DNA of 64,000 nucleotides. Source: Cyclobacterium sp. 1_MG-2023 (GTDB taxonomy: Bacteria; Bacteroidota; Bacteroidia; Cytophagales; Cyclobacteriaceae). The position numbers and the translations under genes are program-made. Under the pieces are notes generated by a model. It saw nothing but the letters and a program-made list of their open reading frames with translations, did no database searches and had not been told where the DNA came from. How positions within the stretch are numbered: position 1 is the first letter of the stretch; each line of letters begins with the position of its first letter. The stretch spans positions 62,001 to 126,000 of the forward strand of contig NZ_JAUOPC010000008.1 of the NCBI RefSeq assembly GCF_030546805.1, written 5' to 3'. Positions 52,333 through 61,498 of the stretch are shown here, one piece after another.

Positions 52333-54432
52333 TTAGTAAATCCCCAGCTTCACCCTTCTAAAATGAAATTGATTGGCATAGATAGTGGCATTGGAGGTGC
52401 TGTCGTTTTTGTCATTGTAGAGACTTTCGGCCCTTAGCCGGAGGTCCAGTTCCTGGTTTTTGGGCGTATCTTTTGAGAGGGTCATTGGAGTAAGCTCAGT
52501 GGTAGCGCTGGCCTGATTTTTTCGCTCCAGGTAGTGCATCTTGTTGACCTGGACATAAGGCTGTGCCGGATGGTTGAGCAGGTAAGTGGGGTGAAAGGTA
52601 TTGGTGTCTTTAGGGGCCAGGCCCTGTGGCAGGCGCAGGTAGAGCAGTACCTCCTCTCCCGCTTCCCAGATACCATTGCCATTGCCTTCTCCGCCCGTCA
52701 AAGCTTTGAAAACAATGCTATCCATTCCCTGCTGATATATCGGCACCTCTGGCACCGTTCTTCCATCCAGAAGGATCAGGTCTTCCTTGGGGCTGTAGAT
52801 GGCTTTGGGAGCGGCAAAAGCCATGACCCTAAGGGTATCGGCCACTTGTCGGTCTGCCCTGATCACAAAATCCACCCCGGCCACAAAGCTGGAATCGGAA
52901 TAGCGCCCAAAAGTAAATTGAAAGGCCTGCTCGCTATCGATTGCTGCTTTGGCTTCCAGGGCTGAGATGGTGATTTTTTCGGGGCTTATTTGTAAATCCG
53001 GATGCCGGCTGATCGGGATGATCTCGATTTCCTGAGCCGGAGCATTGCCTATATTGACCAGGGAGAAAGGCAGGCTTTCTGTTTTTCCCTCCTCAAAGTA
53101 AAAATGCTCCTGATTGTTGGGAAATAGCAGGGAAAGTTGGGCTCTTGGCTCGGCTTCTCGGTTGATTCCCAGCCAATGGCCTCCACCGGGCAATGCAAAG
53201 TCCAGCTTTCCTTCTTTGTCTGCCTTTACCAGGCTGTCTGCTTCAAAAGCAAGTGTAGAAAGATTGAACGATCGCAGAAGGTAGGCTTCCCCAGGCGCAT
53301 AGCTTCCTGCCGTATTGACAGCAATGCTTTCTTCCCGAACGATGGGTCCATCGGGAATAAAAGTTCGGGACAAAATCTTTAATTTGTTTGCAGACGCATT
53401 TTCTATCAAGGTTAGGGCCGGAATTTCTCGCTTGATCTTAAAAGTATTTCCGAACACTTCGAAATTGTCAAAACCCGGATTGACATGGTTCCATTTGGCA
53501 GGCAGCGCGGGGGTCTTGGCAAATTCATTGCGGTGAAAATCCAGTTGCTGTTCGGTATCTGCTGTCCAGTGATTGGGGTAGTCTGCGGTATGGGTTTCAA
53601 AATGGCTAAGGTCAGCACTTCCAAAAAGCTGGGTCATGTGCCAATTGTTGTATTTGAGCCAGTCCCCATCGGTCTTGGTCAAGCGCACGGCCAAACCCTT
53701 TAGGGAGCGGTGCATTTCCAGGACGGGGAAAACCACCTGTCGGCCTTTAGGGCCGTAGTAAGGGAGGTTAGCGGCAGGATCGAAGGCACTGACGGAGGCC
53801 ACCAAGTCTTTGTTTTGTCCGGCTACATAGTAGGAGGTCAAGCCGCCCATGCTCAGGCCTGTGATGGCTCTTTTACTGCGGTCAGGAATGCTTCGGAAAT
53901 TTTGGTCTACATGCTTTACCAGCTCCCTGAAATGGGCGCTAAAATCCCAGCCCCAATGTTCCCGTTCCATTTCATGGGCTCGTACATAATCATAAGGCAG
54001 GGCATTGCCATAGGTTATGCCTTCCCGCTCCTTTCTACCAGGGGAAAGGTTGGGCTCATAGCCATCCCAGGTCACGATGATCAGTTTTTTTTCCCGGGCG
54101 TATTTTTCCCATTCCATTACAAAGGGCGGTTCTAACCTACCGTTTTCCGGATAATGCACATCGTCTTCCAAGTCATAAGTATCCCATTTGTACCTGCCTC
54201 CATAGCCATGAAAATAATACACCACCGGGTATTGCTTGTCCGGTTGCTCGGCATAATCTCCCGGCAGGTAAATCCTGTAATTTCGTTCCGTGGCAAAAGC
54301 ATCACTGTAGAAAGCAATGTCTTGGTAAGGTTCGGTTTTTGGGGTTTCGCAAGCCAGGAAGCTTAGCAAGATTAGGAGTTGAGTGAATCCTTTGCAGGAG
54401 AGTAGGTGGCTGAGTGCTTGGGTGAAGGGCAT
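52333..54432 (-). CDS. Lipoprotein esterase, putative esterase D / feruloyl-esterase-like
   Basis: 699 residues. A lipoprotein signal has lipobox LSFLAC (Cys28). The alpha/beta-hydrolase domain (about 35-300) shows YYFHGYGG for the oxyanion hole and nucleophile Ser194 in ITGLSMGGLTSYY, with a His in YPNHWTAD. The long C-terminal half is beta-rich and may hold CARDB-like or Ig-like modules (LVNIGNAPAQEIEIIPISR). It would act on acylated substrates at the cell surface. The gene is visibly richer in G+C than its neighbours, including the very AT-rich spacer beside it, which hints at acquisition by transfer. Confidence 0.83.
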   Translation of the reverse strand: MPFTQALSHLLSCKGFTQLLILLSFLACETPKTEPYQDIAFYSDAFATERNYRIYLPGDYAEQPDKQYPVVYYFHGYGGRYKWDTYDLEDDVHYPENGRLEPPFVMEWEKYAREKKLIIVTWDGYEPNLSPGRKEREGITYGNALPYDYVRAHEMEREHWGWDFSAHFRELVKHVDQNFRSIPDRSKRAITGLSMGGLTSYYVAGQNKDLVASVSAFDPAANLPYYGPKGRQVVFPVLEMHRSLKGLAVRLTKTDGDWLKYNNWHMTQLFGSADLSHFETHTADYPNHWTADTEQQLDFHRNEFAKTPALPAKWNHVNPGFDNFEVFGNTFKIKREIPALTLIENASANKLKILSRTFIPDGPIVREESIAVNTAGSYAPGEAYLLRSFNLSTLAFEADSLVKADKEGKLDFALPGGGHWLGINREAEPRAQLSLLFPNNQEHFYFEEGKTESLPFSLVNIGNAPAQEIEIIPISRHPDLQISPEKITISALEAKAAIDSEQAFQFTFGRYSDSSFVAGVDFVIRADRQVADTLRVMAFAAPKAIYSPKEDLILLDGRTVPEVPIYQQGMDSIVFKALTGGEGNGNGIWEAGEEVLLYLRLPQGLAPKDTNTFHPTYLLNHPAQPYVQVNKMHYLERKNQASATTELTPMTLSKDTPKNQELDLRLRAESLYNDKNDSTSNATIYANQFHFRRVKLGIY

Positions 54433-54473
54433 AGTGGTGTTTTGATTTTTGTTTGAACCTGTATGTTAGGTTT

Positions 54474-54522
54474 GATTTTGTCAGTATTGTTGCGAAAAAA
54501 AGGCAACAATACCGCCAAAATC
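54474..54522. repeat. 49-base stem-loop repeat, copy 1
   Basis: Outer stem GATTTTG/CAAAATC and inner stem GTATTGTTGC/GCAACAATAC, separated by a 3+3 internal loop, with an A-rich terminal loop. The same structure recurs 255 bases away. Confidence 0.85.
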
Positions 54523-54728
54523 GATTGATGTTTTATTTCGGTTTCCGTGGGTTGACACCACACGGTTATTATTATTGAAGCCCTTTAGGCTTCTTCGGGT
54601 TCTGTAAATTGGGCTTCACCATCTTATTAAAATCGTGAACGTTACTCTCTCGACATAGAATCATTACAATAACCCAATTCAAAATCGATAGACATTAATC
54701 CCACTACCTAATATAGCAGTATCGTTGT

Positions 54729-54778
54729 GATTTTGTCAGCATTGTTGCGGAAAAAAAGGCAACAATACCGCCAAAATC
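54729..54778. repeat. 50-base stem-loop repeat, copy 2
   Basis: Nearly identical to copy 1: same outer stem, inner stem GCATTGTTGC/GCAACAATAC with one mismatch, and an extra base in the A-rich loop. Direct orientation. Confidence 0.85.
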
Positions 54779-54798
54779 GTGGCATTCCTATTGATTTA

Positions 54799-54818
54799 CC
54801 AGGGGCTTACACCCCTGG
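54799..54818. repeat. GC-rich hairpin
   Basis: CCAGGGG (54799-54805) pairs with CCCCTGG (54812-54818). It is followed by a TTTCGCCCCT stretch. It resembles a REP-type palindrome. Confidence 0.6.
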
Positions 54819-55044
54819 CTTTGGTATTTCGCCCCTCCAAGGCTTTGTCTAGATTCAATGATATTTACCCTTGGTCACTGCGTTAAGTGCAAAATTTAAT
54901 TTCCAAGGAAAGGGTAGCATTGTTCTTTGAACTTAAATTGCGAAAATTATTCAAAAATGAACTGTCCAATATTCCACATCATCCTTTAATGCTTTGAGTC
55001 TAGCTGCCCTCTTATTGGTTAATTATTTACTATACTACCTTTCT

Positions 55045-56496
55045 CTACCTGAAAGGATTGGTGCCCCATTCGTATCTTTTTTCCGGATCGAAATCTGGAT
55101 TGGGTACGGGGTATTGGGCATTGGTGGCGACTTGCCATTTTTTTAAAGCCTGCTTCATTTCGACCAACTTATCCGGATAACTGAATTTCAGATCTGTCAT
55201 TTCTATGATGTCATACTTCAGGTTGTACAAGTCAAATTCGCCGGTAACCAGATTTTCTATGACTTTCCAATCTCCCTTTCTCAATGCAGACATGGGTACC
55301 TCATGGTGGTAAACCGGATAATGGGTAAACACTTCCCTCTCCGGATCAAATTTGTTTGCTGTTAAAGGCGAAACCATTGAAACCCCATCCAAGACTTGAC
55401 CTTGCGGCTCCTTGCCTTTGCCTAATTCCAAGAAGGTAGGATAAAAATCCACACTGGAAACGATGGCTTCCGAATTACTCCCTGCCTTTACCTTTTCCGG
55501 CCAGCGCACAATTAAAGGTACGCGAATTCCTCCTTCATAAAGCGTTCCTTTTCCCGCTCTAAAGGGCGCATTGGAAGTTGCAATATAACGTAAAGGATGC
55601 TCTTCAGGATAGACATCTTTGCTCTCTCCTCCCAACAATGGAATATTGTCAAAACGGTTGTCCACTCCTCCATTGTCAGAATAGAAGATAAATACAGTAT
55701 TGTCCATCAAGCCTTTTTCCTCAACTGCCTCCATTATGGCTCCCACACTTTCGTCAATATGGGTAATCATAGCTGCATACACCGCATTGCTTGGATAGTC
55801 CGGATCTTTGGGCTTGTTGAGGTATTTATCGATCAAGTCCCTATCCGCATCCAACTGTACGTGTACATCATAATGAGAAATAAATAGAAAGAACGGCTCG
55901 GCTTTGTTGGCTTCAATAAAATCAATGCCCATGGCGGTGAGGGTTTCACTCAACCGGTTCTTTTGCTTCCCTTTATACTCCGGAACAAACTTTGGATGAT
56001 AAAAACCACCACCCGCATACATATAGGCTTGATCATATCCCCTGCTATTGGGCAAGTGCTCGGGATTGTTTCCCAGATGCCATTTCCCAAAATAGCCGGT
56101 TTTGTAACCAGCATCCTGCATGGCGTTGCCGATGGTTGAGATTTCATTGGGAAGGTGCTGTACCTTGTGGTGGGGAACCGTCACTTCTTCGTAGGGTCGC
56201 CAATGACCGGAAATAAAATCAAAAATCCCTACTCTTGCCGGATATTGACCAGCTTGTATGCTGGCCCTGGTTGGTGAACATACGGGAGCAGCATAGGCAT
56301 TTTTAAACAACATCCCCTGGCTGACCAATTTGTCTATATTGGGGGTTTCATTGAATCGATTGCCATAAGCAGGCAAATCTCTCCCTCCAAGGTCATCGGC
56401 CATAATCAACACAATATTGGGTCGGTCTTGTGCAGATACATTGAGGGAGGCAAAAACAAACGTTAGAAAGAAAAGAGTGAAAATAATATTATTCAT
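55045..56496 (-). CDS. Exported sulfatase (second of three)
   Basis: About 483 residues from the ATG at 56496, which begins a standard signal peptide (MNNIIFTLFFLTFVFASL); the longer frame would start at a TTG. Metal-binding NIVLIMADDLGGRDLPAYG is followed by the active-site signature C-S-P-T-R (AAPVCSPTRASIQAG), in which the Cys becomes formylglycine, then GYFGKWHLG and FIFYSDNGG. C-x-P-T-R is a known variant of C-x-P-S-R. It removes sulfate from an unknown substrate in the periplasm. It lies about 80 bases downstream of the PH-domain gene on the same strand. Confidence 0.9.
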   Translation of the reverse strand: MNNIIFTLFFLTFVFASLNVSAQDRPNIVLIMADDLGGRDLPAYGNRFNETPNIDKLVSQGMLFKNAYAAPVCSPTRASIQAGQYPARVGIFDFISGHWRPYEEVTVPHHKVQHLPNEISTIGNAMQDAGYKTGYFGKWHLGNNPEHLPNSRGYDQAYMYAGGGFYHPKFVPEYKGKQKNRLSETLTAMGIDFIEANKAEPFFLFISHYDVHVQLDADRDLIDKYLNKPKDPDYPSNAVYAAMITHIDESVGAIMEAVEEKGLMDNTVFIFYSDNGGVDNRFDNIPLLGGESKDVYPEEHPLRYIATSNAPFRAGKGTLYEGGIRVPLIVRWPEKVKAGSNSEAIVSSVDFYPTFLELGKGKEPQGQVLDGVSMVSPLTANKFDPEREVFTHYPVYHHEVPMSALRKGDWKVIENLVTGEFDLYNLKYDIIEMTDLKFSYPDKLVEMKQALKKWQVATNAQYPVPNPDFDPEKRYEWGTNPFR

Positions 56497-56574
56497 GATT
56501 TGGATTATCTTGGGTGGTACTTTGTTAGTGTACAATTTTAGTGGCAATGACAAAAACCATCTGCTCCTTCTCAG

Positions 56575-56955
56575 CTAGCCCATTACAAAGCTCGCTAGAA
56601 GCTTCTGGACTTCATATACATCTACTGACTTATTGAATTTTTTGCTTACAGCAGGCAAGTGGTCACTGGAAATCCAAATCTTTAATTCCGCATCCAAATC
56701 AAAGGTGCCGGCGGTCTCTATGCTGAACCTTGAAATGCTTTTGTAGGGCAGGGAAAGGTATTCTGATTTTCTTCCGGTAATGCCTTGTTTGTCTACCAGG
56801 ATCAATCGCTTGCTGGTAAAAATAAAGGTATCTCGAATCAGCTTGAAACCTGTTTCGATTTGTTCCTCAGCGATTAAAATTTTCCCGAAATCTTTCAGCA
56901 GGGTTTCTTTGTCTACGACCCCGGCATTGCCTAATAATGAATTGAATAATCCCAT
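56575..56955 (-). CDS. Bacterial PH-domain protein
   Basis: 126 residues with the pattern of the bacterial pleckstrin-homology family (DUF1696 type): MGLFNSLLGNAG, then GFKLIRDTFIFTSKRLILVDKQGITGRKSEYLSLPYKSI (in several strands) and a C-terminal helix (VQKLLASFV). Such proteins form ring-like oligomers, and some act in envelope stress. No signal peptide is present, so it is cytoplasmic or peripheral. It precedes the sulfatase gene on the same strand, but a functional link is not evident. Confidence 0.82.
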   Translation of the reverse strand: MGLFNSLLGNAGVVDKETLLKDFGKILIAEEQIETGFKLIRDTFIFTSKRLILVDKQGITGRKSEYLSLPYKSISRFSIETAGTFDLDAELKIWISSDHLPAVSKKFNKSVDVYEVQKLLASFVMG

Positions 56956-57270
56956 ACAATTGGTTAATTGAGTGTTTGGTTTGCTTGTTTTTAGTGGAAT
57001 AAATTTAGTAAATATTATGGAGAATAAGGTTTTATCGAAAGGAATATCTATAAATGGATTGGTATAAAGTAGCAGGATTGGCTGAGCTAAGTGCTTTTAC
57101 TACCCTATCCGAATTCTACCATCAAACTTCTTCCGTTTCCAAGGTGCCAATACAACAATAAATCAATTTTTCCCGCAGAGGAATTTGTAAAGAATGGTAA
57201 ATTTTAAGCAATTGATTTGACATAAAAAGGCTTACAATTTAAACCTGATATTTTAGAATATTTGCGTCAG

Positions 57271-57306
57271 AAATCCCCCTTTGTCCCCCTTAAGAGAAAG
57301 GGGGAC
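57271..57306. repeat. C/G-run palindrome, copy 1
   Basis: GTCCCCCTT (57283-57291) pairs with AAGGGGGAC (57298-57306), preceded by AAATCCCCCT. It belongs with the copies at 59.5-59.8 kb. Confidence 0.75.
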
Positions 57307-57411
57307 TTTGTGCTTTTCAGACTGACGATTTTATCGCTGATTTTGAATTTGCTCAGACCATTTCAACTACATTAATTGCGCTTTTAATTGATTCTGGATT
57401 TACGGTTTACG

Positions 57412-57442
57412 AAAAAAAAATCCCTCCGCGGTAACGGAGGGA
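57412..57442 (-). terminator. Rho-independent terminator of the third sulfatase gene
   Basis: TCCCTCCG (57421-57428) pairs with CGGAGGGA (57435-57442). On the minus strand the hairpin is followed by about nine T. It lies some 40 bases after the sulfatase stop. Confidence 0.88.
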
Positions 57443-57481
57443 TATATGCATTAAAACTTAAAACCGGTTGGGTCGTGGGTT

Positions 57482-59179
57482 TTATTTATCTGAAAGCTCT
57501 CTACCTTCAAATATTTTGTCCAATAACTCGGTGTTTTTTCCTCCTGCGTAGGATTCTCTTTCCTGAAGGAAATCCAAATACTCATTCAGGTATTTTTGGG
57601 AGATTTCTGAATTGTCCCCATATTTTTCTCTTAATCCGTCCAGTTTTTCATGCAGTTCGGCTTGGATGTCGGCATAGGCAGGATCATCATAGACATTTTT
57701 TAGTTCCATTGGATCATTGATTCTATCGATCAATTCCCATTCGTCCGCATCAAAATAATAATGTACCAGTTTGTATTCTTTGGTGACGATGGCGTAATGG
57801 CGCTTTACCATATGTACAGAGGGGTATTCGTAATAGTGGTAATATACGGCATCACGTGTCCATTCTCCTTCTCCTGTCAATAGTGGCAAAAGACTTTCAC
57901 CCTGCATGTCTGCGGGAGCTTCTATCCCTGCAGCAGCCAAGAAAGTCTGGGCAAAATCCAGGTTTTGGACCATCTCATTGGATTGAGTTCCCGGAGCTAC
58001 TTTCCCAGGCCAAGCCACCAATAGAGGTGTTTTGAACGATTCATCATAAATAAAGCGCTTGTCAAACCAGCCATGCTCTCCCAGGTAAAAACCTTGATCA
58101 GAAGTATAAACAATAATCGTGTTATCCATCAACTCGTTGGCTTCCAAATAGTCCAACACACGTCCCACGTTTTCATCCACTGCTTTGATGGTACCCAAAT
58201 AATCTTGCATATAACGCTGATACCTCCACTTCATCTTATCCTCATCTGTCATATTTGGATAGGCTTTTTTGAAATCTTCGATAACCTTATTATAAGACGC
58301 ATCCCAAACAGCACGCTGTTCAGGATTCATCCGCCCTACCTCTCCATCAAAGGCTGCCTTGTCCCAGCTAGAATTGGGAGCAATTCCCAATTCATCCATT
58401 ACTGCCGGTGGAATTTTGGAATCTCCACCCCAGTGCATGTCTGTAAGTAAATTCATTTCAGCTTCATGGGCCGCACGACCTCTACCTGAATAATCATCAA
58501 ATAGCGTCGGAGGCTCCGGGAAACTCCTCTGGGTAAACTCCTCAACATGTCTGCCTGCAGGGAGCCACTCCCTGTGAGGCGCTTTGTGCAAGTAAAAAAG
58601 CAAGAAAGGGTCTTCTTTTGTACGCTCATTTTCCAACCAATTCAGCGTCATGTCGGTAATGATATCTGTAACATAACCCTCAACTTCAATTTTACCTTCA
58701 TCCTTGGTGATAAAGACAGGGTTGTAATACTTTCCTTGCCCGGGTAAGATTTTGAATTGATCAAATCCCTTAGGGTTGTTGCCAAAATGCAATTTACCAA
58801 ACATGGCGGTCTGGTAGCCTTCCTCCTGAAAAATCTGAGGGAATGTTACATTGGTGGTATCAAATGGAAAGTGGTTATCTACCTTACCATTGATATGGCT
58901 GTGCTTTCCGGTTAGTATGGTGGCCCTGGAAGGGGCACAAATGGAATTGGTCACCGAAGCGTTGGTGAAAAGCATACCCATTTCTGCAATCCTATCGATA
59001 TTGGGCGTCTCGATCAGTTTATTGTCATAGGCTGATATGGCCTGATAGGCATGGTCATCAGACATGATAAAAACGATATTTGGTCGTTCGGCAGCCTCTT
59101 GCTTTTCAGCTGTTTGCTCGCAAGACGAAAGGCCAAGAACCGCAAGAAAGCCGGCTATTATTGGCGTATATTTTCCCAT
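57482..59179 (-). CDS. Lipoprotein sulfatase (third of three)
   Basis: 565 residues. A lipoprotein signal has lipobox LSSC (Cys20). The metal site NIVFIMSDDHAYQAISAY and the canonical active-site signature C-A-P-S-R (SICAPSRATILTGK) are present, with HTGKHSH-like and YTSDQGFYLGEHGWFDKRF motifs. The last are typical of sulfatases of the GlcNAc-6-sulfatase/heparan-type group (S1_11-like by memory, not checked). It would desulfate a glycan at the periplasmic face. It is not adjacent to glycosidase or SusC/SusD genes. A strong terminator follows. Confidence 0.91.
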   Translation of the reverse strand: MGKYTPIIAGFLAVLGLSSCEQTAEKQEAAERPNIVFIMSDDHAYQAISAYDNKLIETPNIDRIAEMGMLFTNASVTNSICAPSRATILTGKHSHINGKVDNHFPFDTTNVTFPQIFQEEGYQTAMFGKLHFGNNPKGFDQFKILPGQGKYYNPVFITKDEGKIEVEGYVTDIITDMTLNWLENERTKEDPFLLFYLHKAPHREWLPAGRHVEEFTQRSFPEPPTLFDDYSGRGRAAHEAEMNLLTDMHWGGDSKIPPAVMDELGIAPNSSWDKAAFDGEVGRMNPEQRAVWDASYNKVIEDFKKAYPNMTDEDKMKWRYQRYMQDYLGTIKAVDENVGRVLDYLEANELMDNTIIVYTSDQGFYLGEHGWFDKRFIYDESFKTPLLVAWPGKVAPGTQSNEMVQNLDFAQTFLAAAGIEAPADMQGESLLPLLTGEGEWTRDAVYYHYYEYPSVHMVKRHYAIVTKEYKLVHYYFDADEWELIDRINDPMELKNVYDDPAYADIQAELHEKLDGLREKYGDNSEISQKYLNEYLDFLQERESYAGGKNTELLDKIFEGRELSDK

Positions 59180-59480
59180 TAAGTATATAATTTATTGTTA
59201 TGATTGGGAAAATTAGGGCTTTGGCTTAATAATTAAAAATGTTTTTCCAAATTAAGCCGGATTATGTCATTTTGGGTAGTCCATTTTATTGATTTCCGTA
59301 AGGCCGATATAATAGAAATGTCCGATAATCCAAGTGGGTTTCAAAGCCTTACTTTTTGTAGATGTGTGCGGGTTTGGGCTAATTAGGAGTAATATGCTAT
59401 GTAAACTTGGGGCAGTACTAACATACAATAAATTTTAAAACTGTAAACTTTTTTCAGGACGGGTCAATGTATTGATAAAA

Positions 59481-59508
59481 AAATCCCCCTGCCCCTTAAG
59501 GGGGATTT
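59481..59508. repeat. C/G-run palindrome, copy 2
   Basis: AAATCCCCC (59481-59489) pairs with GGGGGATTT (59500-59508) around TGCCCCTTAA. Confidence 0.8.
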
Positions 59509-59600
59509 GTATAGTTCAAATTAGCGGATACATTTTTACATTTCACTTTCTCGGCCCAAACAAATTACACCAGATTGGCCTCAAAAGCCCTTTGCTGCAA

Positions 59601-59634
59601 CTCCCCCTTAATCTAAGGGGGCTAGGGGGATTTT
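59601..59634. repeat. C/G-run palindrome, copy 3
   Basis: CCCCCTTA (59603-59610) pairs with TAAGGGGG (59614-59621), followed by CTAGGGGGATTTT, so the unit is in inverted arrangement relative to copies 2 and 4. Confidence 0.7.
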
Positions 59635-59719
59635 AACGAAAATGGAATAGCTGAATTGTCCAAAATTAAGTTTACCGATTATTATTCAAATACTACTTTG
59701 GGTTTACATTTCACGTAAA

Positions 59720-59752
59720 AAAATCCCCCTGCCCCCTTTAAAGGGGGATTTT
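59720..59752. repeat. C/G-run palindrome, copy 4
   Basis: AAAATCCCCC (59720-59729) pairs with GGGGGATTTT (59743-59752). Inside it CCCCCTTTAAAGGGGG (59732-59747) is itself a perfect 16-base palindrome. Confidence 0.85.
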
Positions 59753-59896
59753 GATGCGCCTGGATTAGCGGGACCGTTATTATATGTCGCCTTGCTCAGC
59801 GCGTTTTAAGATCAACAATTCAACATTAAATTCTCAAAATAAAAATTAAAAAGTGCCTATCCTGTTAATGCTAGCTTTAAAAAGCTGTGCGAATCA

Positions 59897-59940
59897 ATAA
59901 AAAAGTCATCTACCGGGGAATAGAATCCCTCGTAGATGAC
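59897..59940 (-). terminator. Rho-independent terminator of the Tat-exported protein gene
   Basis: GTCATCTACCGGGGA (59905-59919) pairs with TCCCTCGTAGATGAC (59926-59940) with one mismatch or bulge. On the minus strand it is followed by a run of T. It lies about 45 bases after the stop. Confidence 0.88.
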
Positions 59941-59982
59941 GCTTGCACTCTTTTGGAAAAGCCTTGAGACTGCTCCCAATTA

Positions 59983-61344
59983 CTATTTTTTAAATCTTTC
60001 AGGAATGATAAATTCATAACCTTTAGGAGGCCATGGTCCTACGCTTTGCCCTTCAGGACGTGGGGCCGTAGGTCTTATAGGCTCAAAACCTGCTGCTGAA
60101 TATTTAATATTCAAGAAAGGTGTTTCAATTTTTTTACCATCTACCAGAGACCGGATACCCATGTCTGAAATACCACTGGTAAGCAATGTCCGCTCCACCG
60201 GAGCTGTAGGATTTCCGGTGACAATGAACTTCTGGATATTTAATGTCAGGTAACTGAAATGAGAATAACTCATGCTTCCATCCAAGACAAATTCCGTCGC
60301 TACCTGGCCTTGGGCGGTGTTGGCAGCATAAGCCCATCCCTGATTGACATAGCCTCCTAGCATCACTATTGCTCCTTTGGTGCCATCTGTGTATTCAACG
60401 ATGATTGCATTTGGATCTTTCACCAAATCCCGCATATTTCCTTTTTCTCTACCTTGTATCTTATTGCAGGCAGCATTCACCAAATCTAAATTAATTCGGC
60501 CGTCGTCCATGGCTTTCCATACATCGGCTCCGGTAAGTCCAAGTACACTGGAAACACCAGTTTCTCCTCCTTCTCTTCTTTCCACCATGCATTGCAGAAT
60601 CTCTGCCACATGGAAACCATAAGCATCCAGAGAGTGATAACCGATGGCTACAGCCTCTGATATTTTCACTCCTAAGGGATGTTCCAATGGCTGATCCCTC
60701 CAACAGAAAGGCAGGGAAGATCCTGCCATCATCGGCACATTCAGCTCCTTAGACCTGTCATACACCCACTTACTGTCCAACCAACTGTAAGAAAGGTGCT
60801 TGTCATTGAACAATGGAACCGATTTGTTTGAGGCATCAAAAACCCTGAAAATTTGCTCCAGATAATTCATTCTCGGGTACATTTTTATGCCATAGCGACT
60901 TTTATCATAGTCCCCATGTTCCCCTACATAGATCACCGCATCCACAGCAAGCTTATCACCTCCCAATGTGAGTGCTCCGGCGATGGTATCGTACATTTTG
61001 GCACCATTCATTCCGGCAATTCGCACTCCGGTATCATTATCTCCGATCTGGTCGATCCATACGGATACAATTTTCACCTGTGGAGCTACCATGCCATCAT
61101 CCGTAGGAATACCAGCAAAAAGCTTGGTGGCGATTACATCAGCATGGGCACTGTTCCGATAGATATTGGCAATCAATGCGACTGTTTTTTGCTCAGAAGC
61201 AGGCTTGTCACTGCTTAGCTCAATCACTTTGGCCATGGCTTTAGCCTCTGTCTCCCAGAACATGCCTGATAAATTGATGGCCGTGGCTGCCAAAGCTGAT
61301 TTCTTTATGAAATTTCTTCTTGGATTTTCTATTTCCTTATTCAT
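59983..61344 (-). CDS. Tat-exported protein of unknown function
   Basis: 453 residues. The N terminus NPRRNFIKKSALAATAINLSG is a twin-arginine signal (first part NPRRNFIKKSA), so the protein is exported folded, possibly with a cofactor. The first half has Rossmann-like alternation (TVALIANIYRNSAHADVIA; DAVIYVGEHGDYDKS). The second half contains YHSLDAYGFHVAEILQCMVERR and ends in a Pro-rich tail with GPWPPKGYEF. It reminds me of secreted Gfo/Idh/MocA-like proteins of Bacteroidota and Planctomycetes, but no nucleotide-binding signature is clear and I cannot assign a function. It follows the gamma-glutamyltransferase gene by about 150 bases on the same strand. Confidence 0.7.
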   Translation of the reverse strand: MNKEIENPRRNFIKKSALAATAINLSGMFWETEAKAMAKVIELSSDKPASEQKTVALIANIYRNSAHADVIATKLFAGIPTDDGMVAPQVKIVSVWIDQIGDNDTGVRIAGMNGAKMYDTIAGALTLGGDKLAVDAVIYVGEHGDYDKSRYGIKMYPRMNYLEQIFRVFDASNKSVPLFNDKHLSYSWLDSKWVYDRSKELNVPMMAGSSLPFCWRDQPLEHPLGVKISEAVAIGYHSLDAYGFHVAEILQCMVERREGGETGVSSVLGLTGADVWKAMDDGRINLDLVNAACNKIQGREKGNMRDLVKDPNAIIVEYTDGTKGAIVMLGGYVNQGWAYAANTAQGQVATEFVLDGSMSYSHFSYLTLNIQKFIVTGNPTAPVERTLLTSGISDMGIRSLVDGKKIETPFLNIKYSAAGFEPIRPTAPRPEGQSVGPWPPKGYEFIIPERFKK

Positions 61345-61498
61345 TTATGTATTGATAGCGGTTTAAGTATTATGATTCTTTTGAGGGTCCGATCACTTGC
61401 TTTTTGTAATCAATCATGTCAAATCGCCCCATTAAAATAACCAGATTGTCTTTTCAATCATTGCTATCGACCGAAAAGACTTTTCCGGCAATTATCGG

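Larger units (their letters stand above)
54433..55044. other. Intergenic region with hairpin repeats
   Basis: 612 bases between the esterase and a sulfatase. It holds two copies of a 49-50 base hairpin, a GC-rich hairpin, and a stretch of short inverted motifs (for example GAAGCC ... GGCTTC near 54576-54594). No reading frame is supported. Confidence 0.6.
56956..57481. other. Intergenic region with a palindrome and a terminator
   Basis: 526 bases between two minus-strand genes. It holds a C/G-run palindrome near 57271-57306 and the terminator of the third sulfatase gene at 57412-57442. No gene is supported. Confidence 0.55.
59180..59982. other. Long intergenic region with C/G-run palindromes
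   Basis: 803 bases between minus-strand genes. Three palindromes with runs of C and G lie at 59481-59508, 59601-59634 and 59720-59752, and the terminator of the next gene at 59897-59940. I see no reading frame. Confidence 0.6.
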
